From: Deltaproteobacteria bacterium
GTDB lineage: Bacteria; Desulfobacterota; Desulfobaccia; Desulfobaccales; 0-14-0-80-60-11
Reading direction: 5' to 3'
Length of the DNA stretch: 11,932 bases
Assembly (NCBI GenBank): GCA_023381945.1
Contig: JAMCQY010000029.1
Location: forward strand, 1-11,932
Shown here: positions 5,805 to 11,932 of the stretch, one piece after another
Position numbering within the stretch: position 1 is the stretch's first letter
Layout of the letters: each line of letters begins with the position of its first letter
Made by a program: the position numbers and the translations under genes
The notes under the pieces: model-generated
The model's input: the letters and a program-made list of their open reading frames with translations, nothing else
What the model was told of the DNA's origin: nothing
The model's database searches: none

Positions 5805-7184
5805 TTACGGTTTGGGGGTGAAGTAGAACATCATATCGAAATGTTTACCCAGCTTATGGCGTTCCGGGACTCCCGGGACCCAGCCGGAGCCGGAGTTCTG
5901 CTCCACCCAACCGTCCTGGAACTCCCACCCCCGGAAGCCGTAAGCGGAACCCTTCATCATGGGCAGAAAGTTATAAGGATCGCCCGCCGGGGCGCTCACC
6001 ACCAGATGGTAAGTTGAACCATTTTTCAGGGTGCGCGGGCTGCTGAAGGCATAAGTGACCCAATTTATGGCAGTTTCTTCTCCCATTGGCGCCAATGCGG
6101 CAGGGATGGCCCCCTCCTCAATGAGAGTGCCATCACCCTGCTCCAACCTGATCGTTAAACGGCCGGGATTGGCGCCGTTGGCTACCCAGCAGGCCACCGA
6201 CATCTTGCTGACGATCTGGTCTCCGCCGGTGACGGTGAAGGTTTCCCTCATCCGGGTATTGCCTTGGATTTGGCAGGGAGTGGTGGGGTAGACCTGTAAA
6301 TAGGCCGCGCCCAGGGAATGGCCGTCCTTGAAGTAGAGGGTAAAGATCGGGGTGTCGTGCTTGACCCGTTCATCCCATTTCCAGACCCCGGATACCTTGC
6401 GGACCAGGCAGTAGTCGGTGTCGCTGACTCCTGTCTGAATGGGACTGAGCAACTGGGCGACACACATATTATTGATGTCGAACCAGTTATTATAAGGATC
6501 GGGGGAGGCGTTGGAGACCACGAGGTGGTAGAGCTGGCCGGCGGTTAGCGAGGCCGGGGCATTGAAGCGCAGCCGGTCATGAATCCACGAGTAGCCGTTG
6601 TGGCGCACCCTGCCGTAAAGGTTATCAAGCTGCAGAAACGCCAGAACCTTGCCGGAGGGGAAGTGGCCGGCGGTGCCGTCGTCGGTTTGTAATTCAACCC
6701 GCAGGATACCGGCGTCCCCCATGGCATAGCCCGCTCCCTGGACCTGGAGAAAGAACTGAACCGCCTCCGCCTGGCCGGTATGGTCGGCCCGGAAACGGTA
6801 GGACATGGCCGTGCCGTGACATTTGGGGTGGGTGCCGATGTTCATGTTGTCCAGGGAAAACCAGCGCCAGGGCGCCCCATAGACTTTGACCGTATGAGAG
6901 ATGGGAGGAGCCGGGGATGGATTGGGGGGATTCTGTCCACGAGCAGCAACGACGAGGCTTGGCCGGACGTTCAAGGCGCCTGACGAAATCGGCCCCGCTT
7001 GGGAGGCCGGGAGCTGCCTGATAAAGGGCCTTCCGGTGGCGTCGCAGTCTATCCCAGGCAGGTTGACATTACCCTGGTAGAGGGGCGAAAGGGCTGGGAC
7101 AGGCGCTGAGTGGTCCGTCTGCGACAGGCCGGGGGCCACGGTCAGGAGCAACAGGGCGGCCAGGATAATCAACTGGGTTCTCAC
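5805..7184 (-). CDS. Secreted protein of unknown function with a duplicated beta-rich module
   Basis: GTG 7184 is chosen because AGAGGAGG (7193-7200) ends eight bases upstream and the product then begins with a signal peptide. The upstream in-frame extension to a TTG at 7295 has no such site. The 459-residue product has a charged start, a hydrophobic core at about 5-18 (L-I-I-L-A-A-L-L-L-L) and likely cleavage after about residue 22. A proline-rich linker at 85-96 precedes two related modules, about 125-286 and 308-456. Each contains a T-x-x-x-Y-H-L-V-V-S segment (214-224 and 387-397) followed by D-P-Y-N (229-232 and 402-405), an aromatic stretch and a closing strand of the F-x-L-Y-F or M-F-Y-F kind. 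The pattern resembles extracellular beta-sandwich or lectin-like domains. I see no catalytic motif and do not recognise the family. It is probably exported across the inner membrane; whether it stays periplasmic or leaves the cell is unclear. Confidence 0.85.
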   Translation of the reverse strand: MRTQLIILAALLLLTVAPGLSQTDHSAPVPALSPLYQGNVNLPGIDCDATGRPFIRQLPASQAGPISSGALNVRPSLVVAARGQNPPNPSPAPPISHTVKVYGAPWRWFSLDNMNIGTHPKCHGTAMSYRFRADHTGQAEAVQFFLQVQGAGYAMGDAGILRVELQTDDGTAGHFPSGKVLAFLQLDNLYGRVRHNGYSWIHDRLRFNAPASLTAGQLYHLVVSNASPDPYNNWFDINNMCVAQLLSPIQTGVSDTDYCLVRKVSGVWKWDERVKHDTPIFTLYFKDGHSLGAAYLQVYPTTPCQIQGNTRMRETFTVTGGDQIVSKMSVACWVANGANPGRLTIRLEQGDGTLIEEGAIPAALAPMGEETAINWVTYAFSSPRTLKNGSTYHLVVSAPAGDPYNFLPMMKGSAYGFRGWEFQDGWVEQNSGSGWVPGVPERHKLGKHFDMMFYFTPKP

Positions 7185-7192
7185 AGCGGCGA

Positions 7193-7200
7193 CCTCCTCT
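7193..7200 (-). promoter_or_regulatory. Strong ribosome binding site fixing a GTG start
   Basis: On the - strand AGAGGAGG is followed by eight bases and GTG at 7184. This is the best ribosome binding site in the window and sets the secreted protein's start at its signal peptide. Confidence 0.75.
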
Positions 7201-7280
7201 GGGTAAGCAAGATGCACATTTGATTTTACAAGATAAGCAGTTGGGAAGGCTTTTGCCACCTGGGTCGAGCAATGGAACCC

Positions 7281-7318
7281 TATAGCGTTTGCCAAAAGTT
7301 ATAGCGTTTGCCAAAAGT
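7281..7318. repeat. 19-bp tandem direct repeat, left arm of a nested inverted repeat
   Basis: TATAGCGTTTGCCAAAAGT occurs twice head to tail (7281-7299 and 7300-7318) with no mismatch. Inverted near-copies lie at 7409-7426 and 7434-7452. Confidence 0.85.
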
Positions 7319-7340
7319 TTTTTCCGATAACCCGATGGAT

Positions 7341-7400
7341 TGTAGGGGCGGACCCATGTGTCCGCCCGCAGGAGGGCGCACACGCGGGTGCGCCCCTACA
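7341..7400. repeat. 60-bp double-hairpin core repeat
   Basis: Outer arms TGTAGGGGCG (7341-7350) and CGCCCCTACA (7391-7400) are perfect inverted copies. Inside are two adjacent hairpins of eight-base arms and six-base loops: GGGCGGAC/GTCCGCCC (7346-7353, 7360-7367) and GGGCGCAC/GTGCGCCC (7374-7381, 7388-7395). The TGTAGGGGCG...CGCCCCTACA wording is familiar as a dispersed intergenic repeat in bacteria. Confidence 0.75.
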
Positions 7401-7408
7401 AGAAATTA

Positions 7409-7452
7409 TTTTTGGCAATCGCTATAGAAAAAAACTTTTGGCAATTGCTATA
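7409..7452. repeat. Two inverted copies of the 19-bp unit, right arm
   Basis: Read on the - strand, 7434-7452 matches the left-arm unit at 17 of 19 bases and 7409-7426 matches at 16 of 18. They face the tandem pair at 7281-7318 across the 60-bp core, giving a symmetrical element of about 172 bases. Their divergence against the identical left pair suggests that the left duplication is recent. Confidence 0.75.
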
Positions 7453-7497
7453 AATCAGTTTGGCTGGGCCAGCTTTGGATCAATGGATGAACGGTCT

Positions 7498-7528
7498 GGG
7501 GAGGTGAGATCCTGGAGGATCACTCCCC
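7498..7528 (-). terminator. Imperfect hairpin downstream of the hybrid kinase gene
   Basis: GGGGAG (7498-7503) pairs with CTCCCC (7523-7528), and GATCC (7508-7512) with GGATC (7517-7521), leaving a small internal bulge. It lies about 110 bases beyond the kinase stop. No T run follows on the - strand, so termination there is uncertain. Confidence 0.3.
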
Positions 7529-7640
7529 TATAACCACTTGGGCGGGAGTTTAGGACCGGTTGAATGAAAGGACTAAGGTTTCTTCAGCTTCTCCGCGGTA
7601 AATCGTTTTTCGCCTCAGAAGCGCAGAATACAGAAACCAT

Positions 7641-9602
7641 TCAACTCTGCTTCGATTCGAGGGCGTACTTAGGGTAACATATTGATTTTATTGGTTTATT
7701 TCTCTCCCCCCCCCCCCCCCCCCCCCGAGAAACATCATTCTTGGGTAATGCGAAATAGAAGGTGGCGCCATCGTTGACCCTCCCTTCGGCCCAGACACGG
7801 CCGCCGTGGCGAAGGATGATGCGCTGAACGATGGCCAGACCGATGCCGGTGCCGTCATATTCTTCCAGGCTATGCAGGCGCTGAAAAGCGCCGAAAATTT
7901 TTCCGCGGTAACGTTCATCAAAGCCGATGCCGTTATCTTTGACGTAGAAGATGGTTTCCGTTCCCTCGGCCCGGCCGCCCACCTCAATGATTGCGGTCTC
8001 CTTGGACCTGGTATATTTTATGGCGTTGTCGAGGTGGTTGGTCATGACCTGATAGAGCAAGGAATGGTCGCCATAGGCAGGAGGCAGGTCCTTGATGATT
8101 AATTGCAAATTCCTTTGGGGTACTTGAGCCTTCAGGCGCTGGAAGACTTGACCGGCCATGCCGCCAAGATCGATGACGGATTTTTTCAGCGGTTGCCGGC
8201 CCAAACGAGCCAGGGCCAGCAGGTCATCGATGAGATGGTGCATCATTTTGGTATTCTCGCAGATGACCCTGAGGAGCCGCAGCGCTTCGGCATCGAGTTT
8301 TTGGGCATGTTCGCCCATCAACATCCGGGAGAACCCTTCGATGGCGCGAATGGGGGCCTTGAGGTCATGCGACACCGAGTAAGAGAAGGATTCCAGCTCC
8401 TTGTTGACGGCTTCCAATTCGGAGGTGCGCTCCCGGACCCGCTGTTCCAGCTCTTCATTGATTACTTGGAGTTCTTCTTCCGTCTCCTGCCGCCTTCCAA
8501 CTTCTTCCTCCAACTGATCCACGGCCATTTTAAGTTCGGCGGTGCGCTCTTCCACCCGCCATTCCAATTCATCATGGGCCTGCATGAGGGCGGCTTCGCC
8601 GCGCTTGCGCATCAGGGCTTCAACAATGGCAAAAGACAGGCTCTCCAAAGATTCCTGGTCAGAAGGGTCAAAACCTCCTTCTTTGTTCCCCAGGGCGATC
8701 AGGCCGATGGTCTGCCCGATATATTTCAGAGGCGCTCCCAGAAAGGAGGTGACGGGGGGGCAGTCCGGATGGTTGGCGACGCTGCCGGAATGGCCTGCAA
8801 GATTATTGGCGATCAGGGATCGGCCCTCGGCGATGATTTTTTTGAAGAAGCCCCGGAGGTGCTGCAAGTTGCCGGGCAAGCCGGTCCCGGCCGCCTCCGA
8901 CATCGGGCAATCCGACCAGTCGCTGAAGGCAATTTCCAGCCTGCGAGCTTGATTCACCTTGCCCATCAAACCCCCCTGGCTTTCCGTCAGGCCTATGGCC
9001 ACCTTAAGTGCGGTCCGGGCCAGTTCTTCTTCGGTCTCGCAGGTCAGGGCCTCGTGAAAGACGCGATTGATGCCCAGCAAGATTTGATTCTTCTTCTGCA
9101 GGCGGTCTTCGCTCCGTTGCAGGGCCTTGACCTGCGCGATGAGCTTGTCCACCAGCAATTGCAGGTGCTTCTCCTCGAAGGCCGGGGGCAGAAGCGAAGC
9201 AGCCGGGGTCCGCTTGCTTTTCAGGACTTCAGCCACACTCTCCAGGATTCTTTCCGGTTCCGTGGGTTTGGAGAGAATGCATGCGACACCGAGTTCGCCG
9301 GCCAGGTCCAGGGCCTCACGCTCATTGAATACTGCGGTATAAAAGAGCACGCCCGTTCCGGAGACGGCGGGGTCGGCGCGCAATTGCTTGACCAGTTGAT
9401 AGCCGTCCATCTTGGGCAGAAGCACATCAGAAATGACCAGGTCCGGATGTTCCGACCGGATCAGGGCCAAGGCCCGGGGGCCGTCAGCAGCTTGCAAAAC
9501 CCGGTACTTGGCGTGCTCCAGCAAGTCGGTCAGCATTTCCCGGTCCATTTCCCGATCTTCGACTATCAGTATGGTGGTCTGGCCCTTCCCGTTCTGTTTC
9601 AC
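7641..9602 (-). CDS. Hybrid sensor histidine kinase (REC-GAF-coiled coil-HisKA-HATPase) with a G21 tract
   Basis: This is a 653-residue cytosolic signalling protein. The N-terminal receiver (about 10-130) has D59 in I-S-D-V-L-L-P and K112. A GAF domain follows (about 180-335), then a Glu-rich coiled coil (about 335-400). The HisKA domain has H412 in V-S-H-D-L-K-A-P, the bacteriophytochrome-like subclass. The ATPase domain has N526, D-N-G-I-G-F at 556-561 and G-T-G-I-G-L-A at 584-590. The fold ends near residue 620. Next comes a six-glycine run encoded by 21 consecutive G (C at 7706-7726 on the + strand), then a basic 21-residue tail. GTG 9602 is chosen, with GTGGGG (9611-9616) eight bases upstream; a TTG one codon earlier is possible. 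An N-terminal receiver suggests that the kinase takes phosphate or a signal from another component. The CheY-like protein and GAF protein encoded upstream are obvious partners. Confidence 0.92.
   Translation of the reverse strand: MKQNGKGQTTILIVEDREMDREMLTDLLEHAKYRVLQAADGPRALALIRSEHPDLVISDVLLPKMDGYQLVKQLRADPAVSGTGVLFYTAVFNEREALDLAGELGVACILSKPTEPERILESVAEVLKSKRTPAASLLPPAFEEKHLQLLVDKLIAQVKALQRSEDRLQKKNQILLGINRVFHEALTCETEEELARTALKVAIGLTESQGGLMGKVNQARRLEIAFSDWSDCPMSEAAGTGLPGNLQHLRGFFKKIIAEGRSLIANNLAGHSGSVANHPDCPPVTSFLGAPLKYIGQTIGLIALGNKEGGFDPSDQESLESLSFAIVEALMRKRGEAALMQAHDELEWRVEERTAELKMAVDQLEEEVGRRQETEEELQVINEELEQRVRERTSELEAVNKELESFSYSVSHDLKAPIRAIEGFSRMLMGEHAQKLDAEALRLLRVICENTKMMHHLIDDLLALARLGRQPLKKSVIDLGGMAGQVFQRLKAQVPQRNLQLIIKDLPPAYGDHSLLYQVMTNHLDNAIKYTRSKETAIIEVGGRAEGTETIFYVKDNGIGFDERYRGKIFGAFQRLHSLEEYDGTGIGLAIVQRIILRHGGRVWAEGRVNDGATFYFALPKNDVSRGGGGGGERNKPIKSICYPKYALESKQS
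7706..7726. repeat. 21-base mononucleotide C/G tract inside the kinase gene
   Basis: Twenty-one C on the + strand are read as G on the coding strand and flanked by TCTCT and GAGA. In the present length the frame runs to the stop at 7641. One G fewer gives the tail R-E-I-N-Q and stop; one more gives G-E-K and stop. Tracts this long are prone to slippage in replication and sequencing alike. Confidence 0.9.
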
Positions 9603-9625
9603 CAAAATTACCCCACTATTTCACC

Positions 9626-9692
9626 GCAGAGGCGCGGCGTACGCAGAGAAATAAGAATAGGAATTTACTCTTGGCGCCCTCCGCGTCTCTGC
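9626..9692. repeat. Imperfect inverted repeat of the GCAGAG type
   Basis: GCAGAGGCGCGG (9626-9637) and CCGCGTCTCTGC (9681-9692) pair at 11 of 12 positions. The surrounding TCACCGCAGAGGCGC...ACGCAGAGAA wording is a common dispersed intergenic repeat in bacteria. It sits immediately upstream of the hybrid kinase gene, so its hairpin would be in or next to that gene's leader. Confidence 0.6.
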
Positions 9693-9705
9693 TTCGAAAA
9701 GTTAC

Positions 9706-9769
9706 TTGGTGGCGCAGGCGTCCCTGCCTGTGGCCCAGGTTTGGCAGGCACGGAGGCCTGCCCCACCAA
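9706..9769. repeat. Imperfect palindromic dispersed repeat (TTGGTGG...CCACCAA)
   Basis: The left arm starts at 9706 (TTGGTGGCGCAGGCGTCC) and the right arm ends at 9769. They form a stem of about 27 positions with a handful of mismatches. GTGGCGCAGGCGTCC is a wording I recognise from dispersed bacterial intergenic repeats. With the repeat at 9626-9692 it nearly fills the gap between the kinase and the receiver gene. Confidence 0.65.
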
Positions 9770-9793
9770 ACCTTTTCATGCTTTACGGGTGGG

Positions 9794-9817
9794 CCGCAGG
9801 TCCATTAGGAACTGCGG
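9794..9817 (-). terminator. Hairpin just downstream of the CheY-like gene
   Basis: CCGCAGGTCC (9794-9803) and GGAACTGCGG (9808-9817) form a ten-base stem with one mismatch and an ATTA loop. It starts 15 bases beyond the receiver stop on the - strand. No T run follows. It could terminate weakly or shield the mRNA end ahead of the repeat-filled gap. Confidence 0.4.
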
Positions 9818-9832
9818 TGAATCGTATGCTGG

Positions 9833-10201
9833 TCATTTTTTCATGAAGGCTTCGACCTGTTTTTGGAAAACCTCAGGTGTAATCGGTTTGTCGATATAGC
9901 CGTCAAACCCGGCGGACAACACTTTTTCACGGTCGCCGACCATAGCCAGGGCGGTCACCGCTATTAGAGGAATGCGGCTAAGCATGGGGTCACGCTTGAG
10001 GTAGGCAGCCAGTTCATAACCGTCCATTCCCGGCATCTGCACATCACAGATGATCAGGTCAAGTTTTTCCTGGCGCACCAAATCAATTCCCCTGACACCA
10101 TTACGCGCGGTCAGGACGGTGTAGCCGAAAGCCTCCAGAAGATCGGTCATGAGTTCCAGGTTAAAAGGGTTATCTTCAATGACCAGGATTCGTTTTGCCA
10201 T
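9833..10201 (-). CDS. Stand-alone CheY/DivK-like response regulator
   Basis: The protein is a single receiver domain of 122 residues, the normal size for CheY-type regulators, with no output domain. It has the complete phosphorylation site: E9 and D10, phospho-acceptor D53 in I-C-D-V-Q-M-P-G-M-D-G, T83 and K105 in D-K-P. The N-P-F-N-L-E segment after D10 and the Q-M-P-G-M-D-G loop resemble the DivK and hybrid-kinase receiver type more than chemotaxis CheY. ATG 10201 lies inside the preceding gene, overlapping it by 26 bases, with only a weak ribosome site (GGAA about 12 bases upstream), so translation is probably coupled. It likely acts by protein-protein contact as a shuttle in a phosphorelay. 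The hybrid kinase downstream is the nearest phosphodonor. Confidence 0.95.
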   Translation of the reverse strand: MAKRILVIEDNPFNLELMTDLLEAFGYTVLTARNGVRGIDLVRQEKLDLIICDVQMPGMDGYELAAYLKRDPMLSRIPLIAVTALAMVGDREKVLSAGFDGYIDKPITPEVFQKQVEAFMKK

Positions 10202-11932
10202 CGCTCAGATCAGTTCCTTCCCGGGCCTTTAAAGCCATTAAATCTTTGAGGAGCGCCTCCTTTTCTTCCAGCGATTTTTTTATGCAGTCCTCGGCCTTCT
10301 TCATTTCCATGACCAGGCGAGCGTTCTCCAGCGATATGGCGGCCTGGGAAGTCAGCAATTCGGTCATTTGGGTTTTTTCCCAAGTAAAGACCGATTCCGA
10401 CAGGCGGTTTTCCAGGTAGAGGATTCCTATCATCTTCGATTGTTTGATCACCGGCAGGCAGAGAACGGAACGCAGTTGCATGATCTGAACCTCGGGATTA
10501 TCCTTGAAGGCGCCTTCTTGGGAGGCGTTGTTTAGGATCAGGCGTTCTCCGGTGCGGTAGACGTAGCGGACAATTGCCTTACAGATATCAACGGCGTCTT
10601 CCAGTTTTTGATTTAAAGTTAAGGCTTCCTTGTCGGCGACGTGACTCTCGGCCCGCACCAGCAAATTGCCCTCTTCATCGACCATCAGCAGATAGCCGTG
10701 CTGGGCGCCAGAGCTTTCCACCACCACATTCATGATCTTTTTCATCAGAGCGTTCTGCTCGATCTCGGCGGAAATGGCCAGGGACGACTTCATGAGGTAA
10801 TCCAGGTCGAGATCGGGCAAAGTATAAGGCGGAACTGACTCCAAATCAATCTTCGCATAAGAGACAATTTCTTCCTCGAGATACTCCGGATATTTCTCAA
10901 GGAGACTTAATTCTTTGCGTTCGGCCCGGCATTTCCGGTAGAGACGCCCGGCCTCGGCAAAGTATACCTTTTCGGGGAACCAGCCGGCTGCCAGGAGCAA
11001 CTCACCGAGGCATTCGTGAAGATGCCCTTCCAGGAAGGTAAACTTTTGTTGATGAGCCAGGTTGATGGCATCGAGGTAAAGGCTCCGGGCCTCTTTAAAA
11101 TTGCCCAGGACCCTCTCCTTTTCGGCATAGAGAAAGGCCAGGTAGGGCTTTAAAAGAGGGCCCAGCCCGGTCCAGGTTTCGACTTTTTGGATAATCGGCC
11201 GGATTTCGGCTAGGAGTGCTTCTTTATTTCTAAATCCCACGCCCCGCTCAAATTGTTTGAGGGCATTTAAGACCCGGAAGATGTGCCATTGCCTTTTCAG
11301 CACGTTGTCAGTAAGGCCGGACAGGTACTTCTTAACCCCTACCAGGTAGCGTTCAGCATCGTCGTGCTCGCCAAAGTAGTAATGCACCAGTGCCATGTGG
11401 ACATAATAACTACCGGCGGAGGCGATGTGATTATCGCGCTCCCACTGCGCCAGTTTTTCTTTTATGGGCACCGGAGCATAATCCCTTTTCATGGGGCCGA
11501 TCCAGCCCGCCTGCATGGCTTCAGCCAGCCCTACGGAGAAGGCCAGATGGTACCTGTTGGAGAATTGCAGACATTCCTTGGCTACGTCTTCGATAATCGA
11601 CAGGTCCACCCCCTGGACCTGGAGATTCCACATCAGGGGGCCGTAAGATAGGCCCGCATTGTAAAGATCGCCGCAGTTCTTGCCACTCTGGATCGACTTA
11701 AGGCAATAATCCACAATATCCTTCGGATGGCTCCTGGAGTGCATGTTGCACCAGACGATGCCGTTCATGCCCCGGGTGGCGCCGAAGGTGTTGGGGTATT
11801 TGGCAGACAGGTCCCGGGCCAGGTCTTCGTAGTTGTAGGCCTGCTGGAATTCCCCCTGCTCCCCGAGCTGGAGCCCCATGATGCTGAAGGAATAGATTAC
11901 CGACTCATCCATGCCGCCGGCCAGGCAGTGCT
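10176..11932 (-). CDS. C-terminal part of a large TPR-like/GAF multisensor protein, truncated by window edge
   Basis: The frame stays open to base 11932, so the N terminus lies outside; 584 residues are visible. Counting from the internal ATG at 11912, residues 1-340 are alpha-helical and TPR-like (for example A-Y-L-x-F-L-Y-A and G-N-F-K-E-A-R-S-L-Y). They resemble the region that follows the ATPase module in Ser/Thr-kinase/AAA multisensor proteins. Residues about 371-384 hold the linker before a GAF domain (about 385-533, with S-V-L-C-L-P-V and G-I-L-Y-L-E-N). A coiled coil (535-562) follows and the protein stops at 578. Related proteins often continue from a similar S-L-E-E-K-E-x-L-L-K segment into a histidine-kinase domain, which is missing here. 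The gene overlaps the CheY-like gene by 26 bases. That upstream kinase and ATPase domains exist is inference from family architecture. The GAF assignment is firm. Confidence 0.85.
   Translation of the reverse strand, partial: HCLAGGMDESVIYSFSIMGLQLGEQGEFQQAYNYEDLARDLSAKYPNTFGATRGMNGIVWCNMHSRSHPKDIVDYCLKSIQSGKNCGDLYNAGLSYGPLMWNLQVQGVDLSIIEDVAKECLQFSNRYHLAFSVGLAEAMQAGWIGPMKRDYAPVPIKEKLAQWERDNHIASAGSYYVHMALVHYYFGEHDDAERYLVGVKKYLSGLTDNVLKRQWHIFRVLNALKQFERGVGFRNKEALLAEIRPIIQKVETWTGLGPLLKPYLAFLYAEKERVLGNFKEARSLYLDAINLAHQQKFTFLEGHLHECLGELLLAAGWFPEKVYFAEAGRLYRKCRAERKELSLLEKYPEYLEEEIVSYAKIDLESVPPYTLPDLDLDYLMKSSLAISAEIEQNALMKKIMNVVVESSGAQHGYLLMVDEEGNLLVRAESHVADKEALTLNQKLEDAVDICKAIVRYVYRTGERLILNNASQEGAFKDNPEVQIMQLRSVLCLPVIKQSKMIGILYLENRLSESVFTWEKTQMTELLTSQAAISLENARLVMEMKKAEDCIKKSLEEKEALLKDLMALKAREGTDLSDGKTNPGH

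Larger units (their letters stand above)
7185..7640. other. Intergenic region dominated by nested repeats
   Basis: These 456 bases lie between the secreted-protein gene and the end of the hybrid kinase gene. I find no credible gene. They hold a 19-bp tandem duplication, its inverted copies, a 60-bp double hairpin between them and a further imperfect hairpin at 7498-7528. A promoter for the secreted-protein gene should lie between about 7200 and 7340, but no clear -35/-10 or -24/-12 pair stands out. Confidence 0.6.
9603..9832. other. Repeat-filled gap between receiver and hybrid kinase genes
   Basis: The 230 bases contain two dispersed palindromes and a receiver-proximal hairpin. Only about 25 bases next to the kinase start are free of repeat. 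No sigma-54 promoter is visible, and I cannot place a convincing sigma-70 promoter. The kinase may therefore be read through from the receiver gene or use a promoter inside the repeat. Confidence 0.5.

Noticed and set aside
7185..7295. 37-residue N-terminal extension of the secreted protein
   Set aside because: It starts at TTG in the repeat region and would bury the signal peptide. GTG 7184 has a strong ribosome site.
7281..7452. CRISPR-like or integron-like array
   Set aside because: There are only two pairs of units with no spacers and no nearby cas or integrase genes. The arrangement is an inverted repeat.
8103..9899. A 598-codon open frame on the + strand opposite the hybrid kinase gene
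   Set aside because: It is antisense to a kinase with every expected motif. Its translation has no recognisable domain, and long open frames opposite GC-rich genes are common by codon bias.

Overview
The window carries parts or all of eight protein genes, no RNA genes and no CRISPR array. Base composition is moderately GC-rich. The gene content is typical of an anaerobic, environmental deltaproteobacterium (Desulfobacterota): cysteine-rich GcvH-like proteins, an NtrC-type two-component pair with a sigma-54 promoter, PAS domains with Cys-Pro-Leu motifs, and GAF/TPR multisensor proteins. This assignment is inferred from family resemblance, not from a marker gene.

Region 1 (1-1429, + strand) holds two tandem paralogues related to the glycine-cleavage H protein. 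The first is cut by the left edge. The second is complete, with an eight-cysteine complement concentrated in an N-terminal domain. Both have a two-residue shortening next to the lysine that H proteins lipoylate, and both have a C-terminal extension that ordinary H proteins lack. A convergent gap with hairpins (1430-1585) separates them from region 2.

Region 2 (1586-5559, - strand) is a two-gene signalling operon. It encodes a histidine kinase with two N-terminal nucleotide-binding (Rossmann-like) folds and two cysteine-bearing PAS domains. An NtrC-family sigma-54 activator follows and overlaps it by 14 bases. Upstream lies a sigma-54 promoter with consensus bases and spacing, and behind that two copies of a 17-bp palindrome placed like activator-binding enhancers. 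The pair therefore probably regulates its own expression. The input may be a nucleotide or redox state, which is inference.

Region 3 (5560-7640) holds a secreted protein of unknown function built from a duplicated beta-rich module, with repeat-rich flanks. One flank has a hairpin of a widespread dispersed type. The other has a nested inverted-repeat structure resembling a small non-autonomous element.

Region 4 (7641-11932, - strand) is a second signalling cluster. In transcription order it contains the C-terminal part of a large TPR-like/GAF sensory protein that ends where a kinase domain might be expected, an overlapping CheY-like receiver, a repeat-filled gap, and a hybrid REC-GAF-histidine kinase. 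The kinase gene carries a run of 21 G near its 3' end, so its C-terminal tail could vary by slippage. The kinase, receiver and GAF protein plausibly form one phosphorelay.
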